From Hyaloperonospora brassicae (Eukaryota > Oomycota > Peronosporomycetes > Peronosporales > Peronosporaceae), in the NCBI GenBank assembly GCA_947650285.1, contig CANTFL010001283.1, positions 1-64,000 on the forward strand: a stretch of 64,000 nt of DNA. The letters run 5' to 3'. The translations under genes were made by a program, and so were the position numbers. Within the stretch, counting starts at the first letter, position 1. Every line of letters starts with the position of its first letter. Below the pieces are notes generated by a model that worked only from the letters and a program-made list of their open reading frames with translations, ran no database searches and was not told the DNA's origin. Positions 33,430 to 44,469 of the stretch are shown piece by piece.

Positions 33430-34860
33430 TCACGGCATTTGCAGCTTTGTGCCAAGCAACTCGAACAATGACGTCCAAAAGGCAGATGTGAAACGAGGAT
33501 CACGGTCCGAGACAATGTTGTTTGGTAGACCGTGATGGCTAAACACAGTGTCAATGAAGTGCACCGCGGTCTCAGCCGCGGTGATCGTTGCATGAACAGG
33601 CACCAGATGTGTCATTTTTCTGAATCTTTCCACAAAGACCAGAATACCCGTTCGGTCTTGGCCATCTGGTGTAAGACCGAAGAGAAAGTCCATTGAGACA
33701 GAGCTCCAAGCCTGAGATGGAATCGGCAGGGGTCGCATGGGTGCCTGCGACGATGGAGATAGCTTCACGCGCTGACATATTTCGCAGGTGCAAACCCAGT
33801 TGCGAACCCACTTGTACATGTGGGTCCAGAAGAAGTCACGCGAGACAGCCGCGAATGTCTTTTTGCGGCCCAGATGACCGTTAATTGGGGCGTCATGGTA
33901 CTCGTGGATGATACGAGCACGCAAATCCAAGTCATTTGTAATCACCGTTCGAGGTGCATCGAATTTATCGATTCTGTATAACTGCAAATCACCGTCCATA
34001 CTGTATCGTTGAATGTGTTTACGTTTCGATCGCGAAAGAGCTCCCAGTGCAGCATCTCTGGGAGCGCGCAGATAGGCAATAAATTTCGCGTAGTCCGGAT
34101 CGTTCGCGTAAGCCGCGACAATTACATCGAAAAGGCATAACTCGGGTGTGACCCGAGTTAGATTCAATGACACGCACGTCGCACATCGATCGTCTTCATC
34201 GTCGTCGTCAGTTTTCTGACGAATCAGTACCATACGAGGATCATAATCTGGACGTCGTGACAGTGCGTCAGCAAGAATGTTAATCTTGCCTGGCTTGTAG
34301 TGCACGAAGAATTTGTACTCGGAGAAGAAAGAGAGCCACCGTGCCATCCGTTGTGACAAGTGTGGGCTCTTCATTGATGTTCGCAGCGATGCATGATACG
34401 TATACAGAACGAAAGTGCGTTCGCCCAGTAGGTGGAAACGAAACTTGATGAGTGCGTAGAGCATCGCTAGCAGTTCCTTATCGTAAACCGGATAGTTCTT
34501 CTCTGCTGGCTTCATCTGTCGTGATTGGTAGCTCACGACTCTTTCACGGCCCTCATGATCAAACTGCATGAGGGCGCAATTAATTGCAAAGCCACTTGAA
34601 TCACACACCACGTGAAACGGCTTGGTGTCGTCAGGGATTTTCAACACTGGCGCCGACGCCAGGAGCTTCTGTACTGCGTCAAAGGCAGCTTGATGTTCGG
34701 GGCGCCACGACCACGTGGCATCTTTCTTCAGAAGTGACGACAGGGGCTGTTTAGAACCGGCGTAATCCTTTGTGTACTTATGCGAGTAATTAGCTAGATC
34801 TGGACATTGACGCAACTCCGTTAGATTCTTAAGTGTGGGCCAAAAACAGATTGACGACAC
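33430..34860 (-). CDS. pol: RNase H and integrase N-terminal half of element E
   Basis: An open frame of 476 codons carries thumb (LANYSHKYTKDYAG), RNase H (VVCDSSGFAINCALMQ, KNYPVYDKELLAMLYAL, LYTYHASLRT, SQRMARWLSFF, DALSRRPDY), zinc domain (HEYHDAPINGHLG, CEICQRVK) and integrase core (VFVERFRKM, VSDRDPRF). Two catalytic changes are visible: the RNase H Asp in YTDHAS is Tyr (YTYHAS, near 34,393), and the first integrase Asp is Glu (VFVER, near 33,633). A TGA at 33,430 separates it from GTDGQTER, which keeps the catalytic Glu. Confidence 0.82.
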   Translation of the reverse strand: MSSICFWPTLKNLTELRQCPDLANYSHKYTKDYAGSKQPLSSLLKKDATWSWRPEHQAAFDAVQKLLASAPVLKIPDDTKPFHVVCDSSGFAINCALMQFDHEGRERVVSYQSRQMKPAEKNYPVYDKELLAMLYALIKFRFHLLGERTFVLYTYHASLRTSMKSPHLSQRMARWLSFFSEYKFFVHYKPGKINILADALSRRPDYDPRMVLIRQKTDDDDEDDRCATCVSLNLTRVTPELCLFDVIVAAYANDPDYAKFIAYLRAPRDAALGALSRSKRKHIQRYSMDGDLQLYRIDKFDAPRTVITNDLDLRARIIHEYHDAPINGHLGRKKTFAAVSRDFFWTHMYKWVRNWVCTCEICQRVKLSPSSQAPMRPLPIPSQAWSSVSMDFLFGLTPDGQDRTGILVFVERFRKMTHLVPVHATITAAETAVHFIDTVFSHHGLPNNIVSDRDPRFTSAFWTSLFELLGTKLQMP

Positions 34861-35899
34861 CTTCTCTGGATTGGCTCAACCACCCTATTTGCTCACGTAG
34901 CAGCCCAGCACTGGAATTTCCGGTGCACAAAATACGCACTTCTTCAAATTTGCACATAACTTGTTATCCCGTATGACTTGGAACACCTGCTTCAGGTGTT
35001 GAAGGTGAACTTAGACAGCACTGAGGTTGCCCTCAGTGCGACTGTGGACAAAAATGTCATCGAAATGGCTAGGAGCAAAGTCTCGAAGCGGTTAACACTT
35101 GAAATACCATGCGAATGAAAGTTGCTGGTGCGTTCTACAATCCTTGTGACATCACCAGCCCCTTTTATAGCATACTACTCGGGGTGATCACCGCAGTGAG
35201 TGGTATGTCACTCTATAGCATCAAGATGGCGCTGAAGATGACGCTACCTGACACGGAGTTTAGAACCATGTCTTTCCTGGGGATAGGCGTTTGGGCAGGA
35301 ATAGTGGCATCGTTGAGCTTGTTAAACACATGCACTATACGCCAGCCTCCCGTAGCCTTCTTCACGCAGAAGGTTGGACTCGAATGGGGTGAGACACTTT
35401 CACGCACATGACCGGCCTAGTGACGGTTTTCAAAGAATGCATCAATAGCCTCGACTTGGTCTCAAGGCAACGGCCACTGGCGTGTCACACAATATTTTGA
35501 TGATGGCACGAGATTGATCTCGTGCCGCACGCCACGATCGGCAGGGAGTTCAGCCGGAATCTTGTCCGGGAACACGTCGGCGTACTCTTGAGAAATGTCG
35601 TAGACAGGGTTACCAGACTCGCGCAGAGCCTCCCAAGATTGCGACGCAAATCTTTCTTCGCGCGCTGAATCTTGTTCAGCGTTTCGAGGGCGCGTCATTC
35701 GCTCCTCATTAGCCTCACAGGTCACCTCGTTGGTGACCAGACATTCTTGTTCCACCGTGCCTCCCTTAACGTCGCGTAGAAAATGCTTCCAGGAGAGTCC
35801 TGGAAGGCTCGTAATCGTTAGCGTCGCGAGGTGGACTCGCGACCTCAAAGTATTGGTGCATGTAGACTCCCGTCCACGTACACAATAGCGTGGACACAT
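34861..35899 (-). pseudogene. pol: Reverse transcriptase of element E
   Basis: 35,899-35,462 holds the N-terminal extension up to KYCVTRQWPLP. 35,407-35,213 holds SPHSSPTFCVKKATGG and PAQTPIPRKDM. The palm Asp region is broken by stops. DFAPSHFDDIFVHSR (about 35,070) shows HFDD in place of YFDD. Multiple stops follow up to 34,861. Confidence 0.72.
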
Positions 35900-36059
35900 T
35901 CCAACGCTGAGTTCTCGTAGCTTGCGTTCCCATCGTGCTTCGAGTCCATGCTCGAAGCTGGCGAACCGCAGTCATGTGTCAAATATGCACCCCGTCTAGA
36001 CGCTGGATGTCCTCATCCAGGACGTCAAAATCGCGCGACCGGAGTAGTCCATACTGGTC

Positions 36060-36395
36060 CGTCGACGCATCATGCGGTAGCCCCTGCTCGACCGCCACAA
36101 ACTTGTGTGGGAGCCCCTGCTCGACCACGTCTTGCTCATGTGGGAACCTCTGTTCGACCACAGTGGGCGATGATGGGAACCTCTGTTCGACCATCATGTT
36201 CGCACGTGGGGACTCTTGTCCATCCACGTCACACTCGGTGGCGAGCCCCTGGTCGGCCACATCTTGCCCTTGTGGGAGCCTCTGCTCGACCACAATGGGT
36301 GCAGATGGGAACATCTATTCGTGTTCGACCACCGCTCTCTCGTGCGGGAACCTCTGTTCGACCGCGTCGTCTTCGCGCGGGAGCCACTGCTCGTC
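36060..36395 (-). repeat. About ten copies of a 33 bp (11-residue) repeat in the E protease-RT linker
   Basis: On the minus strand the linker reads as degenerate repeats of the type [11 protein letters not shown], with variants such as [11 protein letters not shown] and [11 protein letters not shown]. One stop at 36,315-36,317 falls within it. The repeat keeps the reading frame, so it behaved as a protein repeat while the element was active. The plus strand looks Cys-rich as a side effect. Confidence 0.8.
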
Positions 36396-37040
36396 CACGT
36401 CGGACTCTTCGCTGCAAAGCGGAGAGACATCGTCACTTGTGCGTAGGGGCACGGAACAAGCAGTACAGAGAAGCCCATCGCTCACTCTGTGTACCGCCGG
36501 CGTCGTGGATGTAGGGTACACGAATGTAACGTTCGGCCAATCACTTGTAGACACCAAAATGTGGTTGAACACTTTGTTGACGTCGAACTTGTTTCGACAT
36601 CTCACTGATCTGGCTAACCAGTCGATCTGGGGCTTAAAACGCGCCAACCATGGCATGCCCAGGATGCAATCAAATGCATAACAAATCATAATCACTAAGA
36701 AATTGTCGCTGCTGAGAAAGCCGTCGAACGTGTACGGCAGCGACAATTGACGCCGCGATACGCGGCGTGGTTTCCACTCAGCGAGCTTGACAACAACTTG
36801 GCCAGGTCCCTCGTGGACCTGGATGCTGGGTGGAAGCATTGACACGCAGGATTTACGGACGAAATTGTATGTCGGTCCTGAATCCAGGAGCGCTCGTAGA
36901 GGTCGCCGGATACCGGTGACATGTAGATTAACAATAATCATACGTGAATCACCACTCGTGGTGGTGGCATTTGACCGTGCACGCAGCACTGATGGGCTGG
37001 GAGGTGGGGCTGCCACCGGTAGACCCGGACCTCCCTTCAA
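36396..37040 (-). CDS. pol: Aspartic protease of element E
   Basis: The active site reads [13 protein letters not shown] (D-S-G kept, Pro for Ala next to it). The later motif [17 protein letters not shown] matches the C-terminal part of the fold. The frame runs on into the 11-residue repeats and stops at 36,315. Confidence 0.75.
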
Positions 37041-37260
37041 GCCAGTAGGACGCCCTGCACCTACTGGTCTCGTCCGTTTTTTGGACGAGTTAGCGGAGCA
37101 CCTCCCTCATGATGGGTGTCCGTCGTATGAACTGACTTCGGTGCTGGCGCGCGGCATTCAGCCGCGCGATGTCCCGGCTTTCGGCATCGAAGAAGATCAT
37201 ATGACGTCCGCTACGGACGTCGCTCTTGTAGGACGTAGCGCGTCGTAGGTCACGCGACGA

Positions 37261-37935
<675 letters not shown>

Positions 37936-38123
37936 TCCATCAGAAGTCGCTGATTTCATCAGCGACACAACGAATGCCTCTCCGGATATCGCCGCGAGGC
38001 GATTTAGGGCATCTCACTCAACACCCGTGAAATGGGAAAAAGTCGCGTTCTCCAGACTCACGTCTGGAGCGTCAAAGTACGACGAATCGCTCATCCCAAA
38101 CTCGGACTGGGAAGGACTAATAA

Positions 38124-38132
38124 GTGCTACCA
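38124..38132 (-). promoter_or_regulatory. Primer-binding site of element E
   Basis: Minus strand TGGTAGCAC, two bases inside the LTR end, then TTATTAGTCC. Same core as in C1 and D. Confidence 0.75.
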
Positions 38133-38134
38133 GG

Positions 38135-38156
38135 TGTAACGGGGCTTGAAAATATT
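38135..38156 (-). repeat. 22 bp remnant of the 5' LTR of element E
   Basis: Only the last 22 bp (ending CAAGCCCCGTTACA on the minus strand) remain before a D-type LTR begins at 38,157. Its wording is closer to the E LTR end (CTAGCCCCGTTACA) than to the D LTR end (GTGTGCCCCGTTACA). Confidence 0.5.
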
Positions 38157-38547
38157 TGTAACGGGGCACACCCTTGCGTGAACTTAACGCAAGGGTTTCG
38201 GTGCCCCGACAGACGTACACAAGGCAAGCGAGGAAGCGTAGGTAAGGTAAAAGCAGAACTGTTATATTAATATAAGTAAGTCGTTTAACTACTGTCTCTC
38301 TGTTTAACTTAACTTAATTATACTAATCCAAGTGACTGTATGGTGACGTCTCGTCACCACTCATTGCGCGCGTCTTGCGTCGATTGGTGGGTTTGTATCA
38401 TCAAGATATCAACCAATGAACAGAATCTTTGGTCGACCCTTCAATATCACCACTTTGGTGATATCGTTCAAAGAATATTCAACTTCATAACCTTAATTGT
38501 CATTTTCCTTAAAGTGACATTTCCATGTAAAGGGCTGCCCCGTTACA
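38157..38547 (-). repeat. 3' LTR of element D
   Basis: 391 bp with ends TGTAA(A)GGGC-type and CCCCGTTACA. It pairs with 45,669-46,059. Inverted repeats include ACCCTTGCGT/ACGCAAGGGT (38,170-38,179 and 38,187-38,196), GGTGACG/CGTCACC and ATATCACCA/TGGTGATAT. Confidence 0.88.
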
Positions 38548-38558
38548 TCACCCCCTTA
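38548..38558 (-). promoter_or_regulatory. Polypurine tract of element D
   Basis: AAGGGGGTGA on the minus strand immediately before the 3' LTR, identical to the E tract. Confidence 0.8.
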
Positions 38559-38676
38559 ACTGAAAGTCACCGTGTGACTATCGAAAATATGGTGGCCACC
38601 CATTGAGAACCTTTGGGATAGGTAGCACTTGTTGGGTCCGTTCCATTCACTTTCCGCTTGACCTCGCATAGTTAAT

Positions 38677-40316
38677 ATGTCAATGCGAGGTGACTCAAGA
38701 CCCGCACAGCCCGCTGCTGTGCCAGCCTCTGCGGCAGACGATTCGTCGTCTGCTGTTCCTTCTCCGCCTGCAGCAACAAGTGCTGCAGGTGCACGCGGTA
38801 CAACACCGCGTGCGCATGATGACCGCGACAATGAGGTCATCTACTCTGGCGAGTCAGACGTGTCTGACTCGGGCAATGTTCCAGAGGCGTCTCTATCACC
38901 GGCGACGCCTCAGTATTCGCCAAGGCCACTGCCGAACGAACGGACTCGTGGGTTGCGACACAGTCCGTTCGGTAGTGATGATGAACGTTATCAGGGTGAT
39001 GAGTATCATTACTCCTTACCACCGCCGGCTCGTGCCTCTTCGCACGAGCGTGATGACGATGGCGTGAGCCGTCGTCAATCTGGGAGCCGTGGTACCGACA
39101 GAGGTGCCACTGTGAAGCGTGTTGAGCTTAAGCCGTCGCGTTTTCCCGAACGCCTTATCGATGGCTTGTCTCACGAGACAAACCAACACCATTGAATACC
39201 CTTATTCGATGCAACTGAGCTTCACGGCTTGAATTTCAGCGCGAGCAACTTTCGCGCTGAGGAAGATTTTTATCTCGATATCTTTCTTAGACATCGATGG
39301 TACAACGACAACCAAAAGCGTGACAAGGCCTCGGTTTCGGCTGCGTGGAACGATTTCGTCCAAAACGTAAAGAATTTTGGACGATAAGGGTGGCTCAAGA
39401 AGCTTGAAGCGACACGCCTCAGGGTCGAAAAGATAACGTTAACCGGTGCTAGGTACCGGTTGCATCGTTTATCAAGAGAGGCCGGAGTTCCATGCCTCAC
39501 TTGTGGATACACTTGTGCGAGTTGTGCTGACAACTCGCAACGTGCGCAGAGGGATGTGTATTCCCTAAATTCGCCCTGGGAAGGGGCACACATCTCGGCC
39601 GAGATGCGTGACGCGATTGCAAACTTGCAATTCGTCTACAAGCGCCAATGCGCGTGTTTACCGATGGGCCCGAGGACCTATCGGATGAGTCTTGTCATAC
39701 TGGTGGTTGAGACCTTCAACGTCAGCCATCAGCTGAGAGCGGGGCTCCCAGCTGTTCCAAGAGGGTGGATACCCCCGCCACTGGACGAGGTAGCTCGTCC
39801 TTGATCCTGAGTCGTCACGGAGATTCAAGATACGCTCCACTAGAAAGCGTTGACCACCGTGAGAATCCACCAAAGGATGTGGTGGAGGAGGAAAGACCTC
39901 CTCCAGATGATTCGGTTCACCATTTCGACCCTTACGAGATGGATTGCGCAATCGATGAATTGCGCGATGACTTGAAGCACGAGCGCGATCGGCGCTACGC
40001 TTTGACCGATACCGTGCGGAAGAACCGCAAGGGTCGCGAGGCTGATCGGGCGAGAGACCGCGGGGAGATATCTCGGTTGAGTTTCGAGGAATCTTATCTG
40101 CGCGACCAGACGGATCGTCTGGAGCGCGAACGCAAAAACTTGATGGATGTTCTTGAACGTGGGGCTATCTTCATCGGAATAAGAAGACTTGTACTGACAG
40201 TACGACCTAAGTCGCCCCACGTAAAACGTAGGATGCGTGCGCATCCTGCGAGGCAACTCAATCGTAAATGCATTGCCCTTGCGGGGCAACACACGAAAGG
40301 GACCAATGTACTTTGA
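38677..40316 (+). pseudogene. Antisense ORF of element D
   Basis: One plus-strand frame is readable from ATG 38,677 to 39,804 with only two stops (39,193-39,195 and near 39,385). The N-terminal 172 codons are Ser/Pro/Ala/Asp-rich. Then FYLDIFLRHRWYNDNQ and WNDFVQNVKNF follow, resembling the E antisense ORF at the same place, then [19 protein letters not shown] with a CX2CX3CX2C cysteine cluster ([11 protein letters not shown]). Another frame (39,765-40,316) codes a highly charged coiled coil (DELRDDLKHERDRRYALTD, DQTDRLERERKNLMDVLER), lying opposite the linker before the chromodomain. Domain unknown. Confidence 0.58.
39658..39951 (-). CDS. Chromodomain of element D
   Basis: [13 protein letters not shown], then [20 protein letters not shown], a clear chromodomain (YLVQWRGYP...SWEP). 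It follows a Pro-rich linker ([14 protein letters not shown]). It should target integration. A frame change separates it from the integrase C-terminal module. Confidence 0.82.
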   Translation of the reverse strand: MRNPSRKGRNGEPNHLEEVFPPPPHPLVDSHGGQRFLVERILNLRDDSGSRTSYLVQWRGYPPSWNSWEPRSQLMADVEGLNHQYDKTHPIGPRAHR

Positions 40317-40866
40317 GAGTAGTTTACTACTGCCGACATTAGTGACTGCATGTACAGGTAAGTTTACCGTAGACAGTAGTACTAGGTCATTTAATTTAAA
40401 TGAAAGAACATTTGCTCTTCGATTCTTGTGTGCGTTCCGTTTCTGACTGTCCACCGCATTTGCGATGGAGTCCTGAACGAAACGGACTACCGCCTCTCGA
40501 GTGCAACAGGAAGTTCTCTGCTGACTCGTTGTTTTGTCCTTCAGTGCGCTTCGTGCGCACTGCTAAGAGATTCTTCTCTTCTTCAGCGAGGTTGTCGTTT
40601 TCCTCGCTGGAATAATCGTTGACGATGCTGAATATACCAGCATCGTCATAATCATCCGAATCAATAATAGCGTTGCCGCTTTTATTGAGGTGATTTTCTT
40701 CATCGATGTCGACCTGATCGACATCGGCATCATACGTGACGACGTTAGCGTCGACACGTGATGAGAAAGAGCCAAAACGGTTTTCGCTCGAGCGATTCCC
40801 TCGCCCCCTTATCCAAGAGTCACACTCTAGAAGGGCGGGCACACGTGGATGGCATAAACCATTCAC
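40150..40866 (-). pseudogene. pol: Integrase C-terminal loop and GPY/F module of element D
   Basis: 40,866-40,396 codes a Gly/Asn start (VNGLCHPRVPALL is readable across the frame edge), then a very acidic loop with DADVDQVDIDEENH. 40,454-40,150 codes NVLSFKLNDLVLLSTVNLP, KYIGPFRVLPRKGNAFTIEL and HPTFYVGRLRSY, the GPY/F barrel. A frameshift lies near 40,450. Confidence 0.75.
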
Positions 40867-40881
40867 GTAAAACGGTGTGTT

Positions 40882-41640
40882 CTATGTGGAAGCATGCACC
40901 GAATTATTGATGGCGAATTCCATCATTGGAAGGAAGTCGCTCCAACTCGGAAACGAGTGAACACATCCTCGAAGGATCTCTTCGAGGACACGATTCGCAC
41001 GTTCCGTCTGACCATCTGTTTCGGGATGGCCGGAAGTAGACATCTTCAATCTTGTTCCGAGAGAACGGAACACGGTTTGCCAAAATGCCGCCGTGAAACC
41101 GAGGGTCACGGTCAGATACGAGTTCACGGGGAAACCCGTGGAGTCGGAAGATCGTGTCAAGACAGACACGAGCACAACCGGGTGCCGTGATGGACTTGGG
41201 CACTGCAGCAAGATGGACCATCTTGCTGGACCGATCAGCGAACACAAGAATGTCATTATTCTTGTGGTCGTCTTCGGAATACCCGAATACGAAGTCCATT
41301 GAAACGTACTGCTAGCACTCTGCCGGGACCGATAGAGGCTGTAATGGTGCACGGTATGAAGGACTAGGCTTCACCCGTTGACAAACCTCGCAAGCACGTA
41401 TGTACTTGCGTACAAACTGATACTGGCGAGGCCAGTAAAAGTCACGACTTACCGTGAGGTAAGTCTTTTCCCTTCCACGATGGCCGCTTGTGAGGGCATC
41501 GTGACACTCGTACATGATGCGCAAACGCAAATCATGATGAGCGGGTACGATGACACGAGGCGTGTTGTCGGCAACAGCTGTATAGTACAGCAATCCTTTG
41601 CGTGTACTATACCGATCCGATGAGGATCGGTACAAAGCCG
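40882..41640 (-). pseudogene. pol: Integrase zinc domain and core of element D
   Basis: The zinc domain YECHDALTSGHRG then CEVCQRVK lies in the upstream frame. A TAG near 41,310 precedes SMDFVFGYSEDDHKNND, VFADRSSKM (Asp) and VSDRDPRF (Asp). After a frameshift near 41,095 come FWQTVFRSLGTRLKMS and TDGQTERANRVLEE (Glu). The catalytic triad is complete, so stops and one frameshift are the only obvious damage. Confidence 0.8.
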
Positions 41641-42293
41641 GTAAATCCCTCATGGATTTACTGGATGGATTCACCAGATGATCCATCAATCGCAGAAGAT
41701 CCTTATCTTCCGCGTATGGCTTTCGTACGTCGTCAAGTAAACTTGACGACGGGACACTGACTGACAGTGTCGCAACAGTGGGCTTGTCCTCACTGTTGGA
41801 TTGTGCGTCCGGCTCGAAATCGGGCCGGCGCGAAAGAGCATCCGCGACGACATTGAGTCGTCCCGGTTTATACTCCACGGAGGAGTTGTACTCCGAGAAG
41901 AAAGACAGCCACGTCGCCATTCTTTGCGAGAGGTGTAAGCTGTTTACGGCCGTGCGTAATGACGCATGGTCGGTATACACGATTAACGGTCTATCTCCCA
42001 AGAGATAGACCAGGAACTTAGCCAGTGCATATTTCAGGGCAAGGAGTTCCTTGTCATGCACTGGGTAATTGCGCTCAGCTGCTTGCAGCTGACGCGACTG
42101 ATAACAGATGACGCGCTCCGCGCCATCTGCGTCAAACTGCATGAACGCACAGTCGAGTGCTAAATCGCTGGCGTCACGGACAACATGAATTGGTCTGACC
42201 TGATCTGCAATCGCCAATATCGGAGCCTGCATCAAGCTTTGCTTGATACCCTCAAAGGAACGCTGGCACTCAGCGCTCCATGACCACTTGACA
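41640..42293 (-). CDS. pol: RNase H of element D
   Basis: Part of a 307-codon open frame (42,235-41,312). VVRDASDLALDCAFMQ has the first Asp, NYPVHDKELLALKYAL the Glu, VYTDHASLRT the second Asp, then SQRMATWLSFFSEYN and DALSRRPDF. It is separated from the thumb by a stop near 42,296. Confidence 0.82.
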
Positions 42294-42295
42294 TT

Positions 42296-43699
42296 TTAAA
42301 TGAGCAAGCAAGAATGATGAACAGTCATCTCGGCGTAGTTGCGCGAGTACTTGTGCAAGTACGCCGCTATCCCAAGGAACTTCCTTAGTCCCTTGACATC
42401 GACTAGCAATGGCCAGTCGGTGATCGACTTGATCTTTTCGGGATCAGGGCGTACGCCGTGTTTACCCACGATGCACCCAAGAAGTGGTATTTCGCTAGCC
42501 TCGAATATACACTTCTTGAGGTTGGCGTACAACTTATGCTTGCGCATAAGTTGAAGAACCCGACGAACGTGAGTTTTGTGAACTTCAACGTCCGTCTTTC
42601 CGTCTATAGCCCGGCTATGGACGAACACATCGTCGAAGTAACTCGGTGCGAAGTCTCACACAGGTCTCAACAGATTTGTAACACATGTGTTGAAAGTAGC
42701 AGGGGCATTGCTCAGCCCATGTGGCATCACTAGCCACTCCCACAGCATACCGCTGGGTGTACTCACTGCCGTAAACGGGATGTCCCGTTCACGCATGAGG
42801 ATCTGATAGAACTCATTCATCAGATATATGGACGAAAAGATGGTACTCTTTGCCATACCATCTATGGTTACGTCCTTTCTCGGTATCGGCGTCTGAGCCG
42901 GTACCGTTGCAGCATTCAATTTGTTGAATGCGTGCACTATCCGCCACCCTCCTGTGGCCTTTCGCACACAGAAGGTCGGAGAGCTGTGAGGGGATGTTGA
43001 TTCCCTCATATGGCCTGCTGCTAAGCGATCGGCAAAGAACTTGTCGATCGCTAGTACTTGTTCACGAGGAAGTGGCCACTGCTTCATGACACAATATTTC
43101 GAGCCCGGTCTGAGCTCGATCTCGTGCCGAGCGCCTTTATATTTAGGCAACTCGCAATGTACGGATTCAGGGAACATGTCCTTGAATTCGATCAAATCCT
43201 TATACAAAGGATTTTCCTGAAGCGACTTCCAGGATTGAGACGTGTATCGCTCGATCCGAGTCTTCTCATTGAGGACACTTTCGTCCATCGATGAGCTGCT
43301 GAGAACCCGTTCGTTCTCGGCAGATATCGTTGCCGACCGAATGTCGGTCGCATACTCATCCTCTGTGACGAGTATGTAGATCTGCTTGACTTTGCCACTG
43401 CGCAGATCACGCAAGAACCGTTTCGGTTCTAGCGTTGTCAACTGAGTTATCTCCGAAGTTAACTTCGGAGGCACAATCAGATCAAGCGTATAAGCGCCTA
43501 CGCTTGATCCGTCATTAACCAAGACGTTCAACGTCCCGGATTCTTCCTGGGAACTTTCTTTCACAGGTTGATGAGGGCCTGATCCCTCAGCAAGTGACTC
43601 TTGAGGAATTCCTTCCTCAAGTACGTGGGGACTTATTCCCTCGACGTCTTCCGACTGTGGCTGTGCAACCACAGTCAGGCACCGATCCTCTACGGTCAA
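42296..43699 (-). pseudogene. pol: Reverse transcriptase of element D
   Basis: 43,699-42,656 (347 codons) has a variable N-terminal linker, then KYCVMKQWPLPREQVLAI, SPHSSPTFCVRKATGGW, TPIPRKDV and IFSSIYLMNEFYQILM, where Tyr replaces the first palm Asp (TAT for GAT near 42,830). TPSGMLWEWLVMPHGL follows. A TGA at 42,656-42,658 precedes APSYFDDVFVHSRA in the same frame, with the YFDD box intact. The thumb (VRPDPEKIKSITDWP, RKFLGIAAYLHKYS) ends near 42,296. Confidence 0.83.
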
Positions 43700-43801
43700 C
43701 TCTCCAGTCGACCTAGGATGTCCATGTTGCCCCTTGAAGGCAACATGTTTCTTTTGTCTAAGATTCTGCCTGCATCCATGTCCCGGTCCACTTGACTTAT
43801 T

Positions 43802-44419
43802 CTAGTAGTGGACCTTCGGCGCCGCCTGTACTTCTGTCCAGCCGCAGGGAGCTTGCTCCACAGTGTAGTGATCAACTACAATGTGATCTTGTGCAGTCGT
43901 GCTAACGACCAAACCGCAAGTGAGGCCATCGCACTCACTCGCAGTACATCCACACGCTTGTGGACGCTCCAAGATGTTCATCAGATGGCCATCTGATGAA
44001 CAAGCGGCAGGCATCTTCACGGATCGATGCTGCCAGCTCACCCTTGGCTCGTACTTTCTGAGCCAAGGTAATCCCAGGATGACATCAAATTTGTCATACA
44101 GATCCAGTACGATGAAGTCATCATCGTACTGTTCGCCCTCCAACGTGTAGTGGATTCCTACTACACGTTTCTCAACGGTAATCGATGTGCCTGTTGCAAG
44201 GCGCACCGTCATCCTTGTGAGGGGAATGTCGCGCTCAACGAACTTGAGCCTACGACCCTCTAGTGACTGGCGACGAACAAAGTTGTTCGACGCCCCACAG
44301 TCTACTTGGGCACGAAGCGACAATTCATTTGTCGCTTCCAACTTCAAGGTGATGAGCGAAACGTCATCACCAGGTGCAGAGACACACAATGATTGTGTAT
44401 CTGGAGCAACTTTCGTCAA
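43802..44419 (-). CDS. pol: Aspartic protease of element D
   Basis: An open frame of 205 codons. The active site reads QVDCGASNNFV, with Cys for the usual Ser/Thr in D-S/T-G. FDVILGLPWLRKYEPRVSW gives the second conserved part. The Cys variant may still be catalytic. It lies 50 bp downstream of gag in the same orientation. Confidence 0.78.
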   Translation of the reverse strand: MTKVAPDTQSLCVSAPGDDVSLITLKLEATNELSLRAQVDCGASNNFVRRQSLEGRRLKFVERDIPLTRMTVRLATGTSITVEKRVVGIHYTLEGEQYDDDFIVLDLYDKFDVILGLPWLRKYEPRVSWQHRSVKMPAACSSDGHLMNILERPQACGCTASECDGLTCGLVVSTTAQDHIVVDHYTVEQAPCGWTEVQAAPKVHY

Positions 44420-44469
44420 GAGATTTGCAAATTCTCTTGAGGTTGCTGGATCAGTAGGGCGCTCCGCCC

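Noticed and set aside
35935..36681. Plus-strand frame of 248 codons, Cys/Ser-rich repeats (CGNLCSTT type)
   Set aside because: It is the complement of the 33 bp repeats in the E linker, whose minus-strand reading joins the protease in frame. The Cys-rich reading is a by-product.
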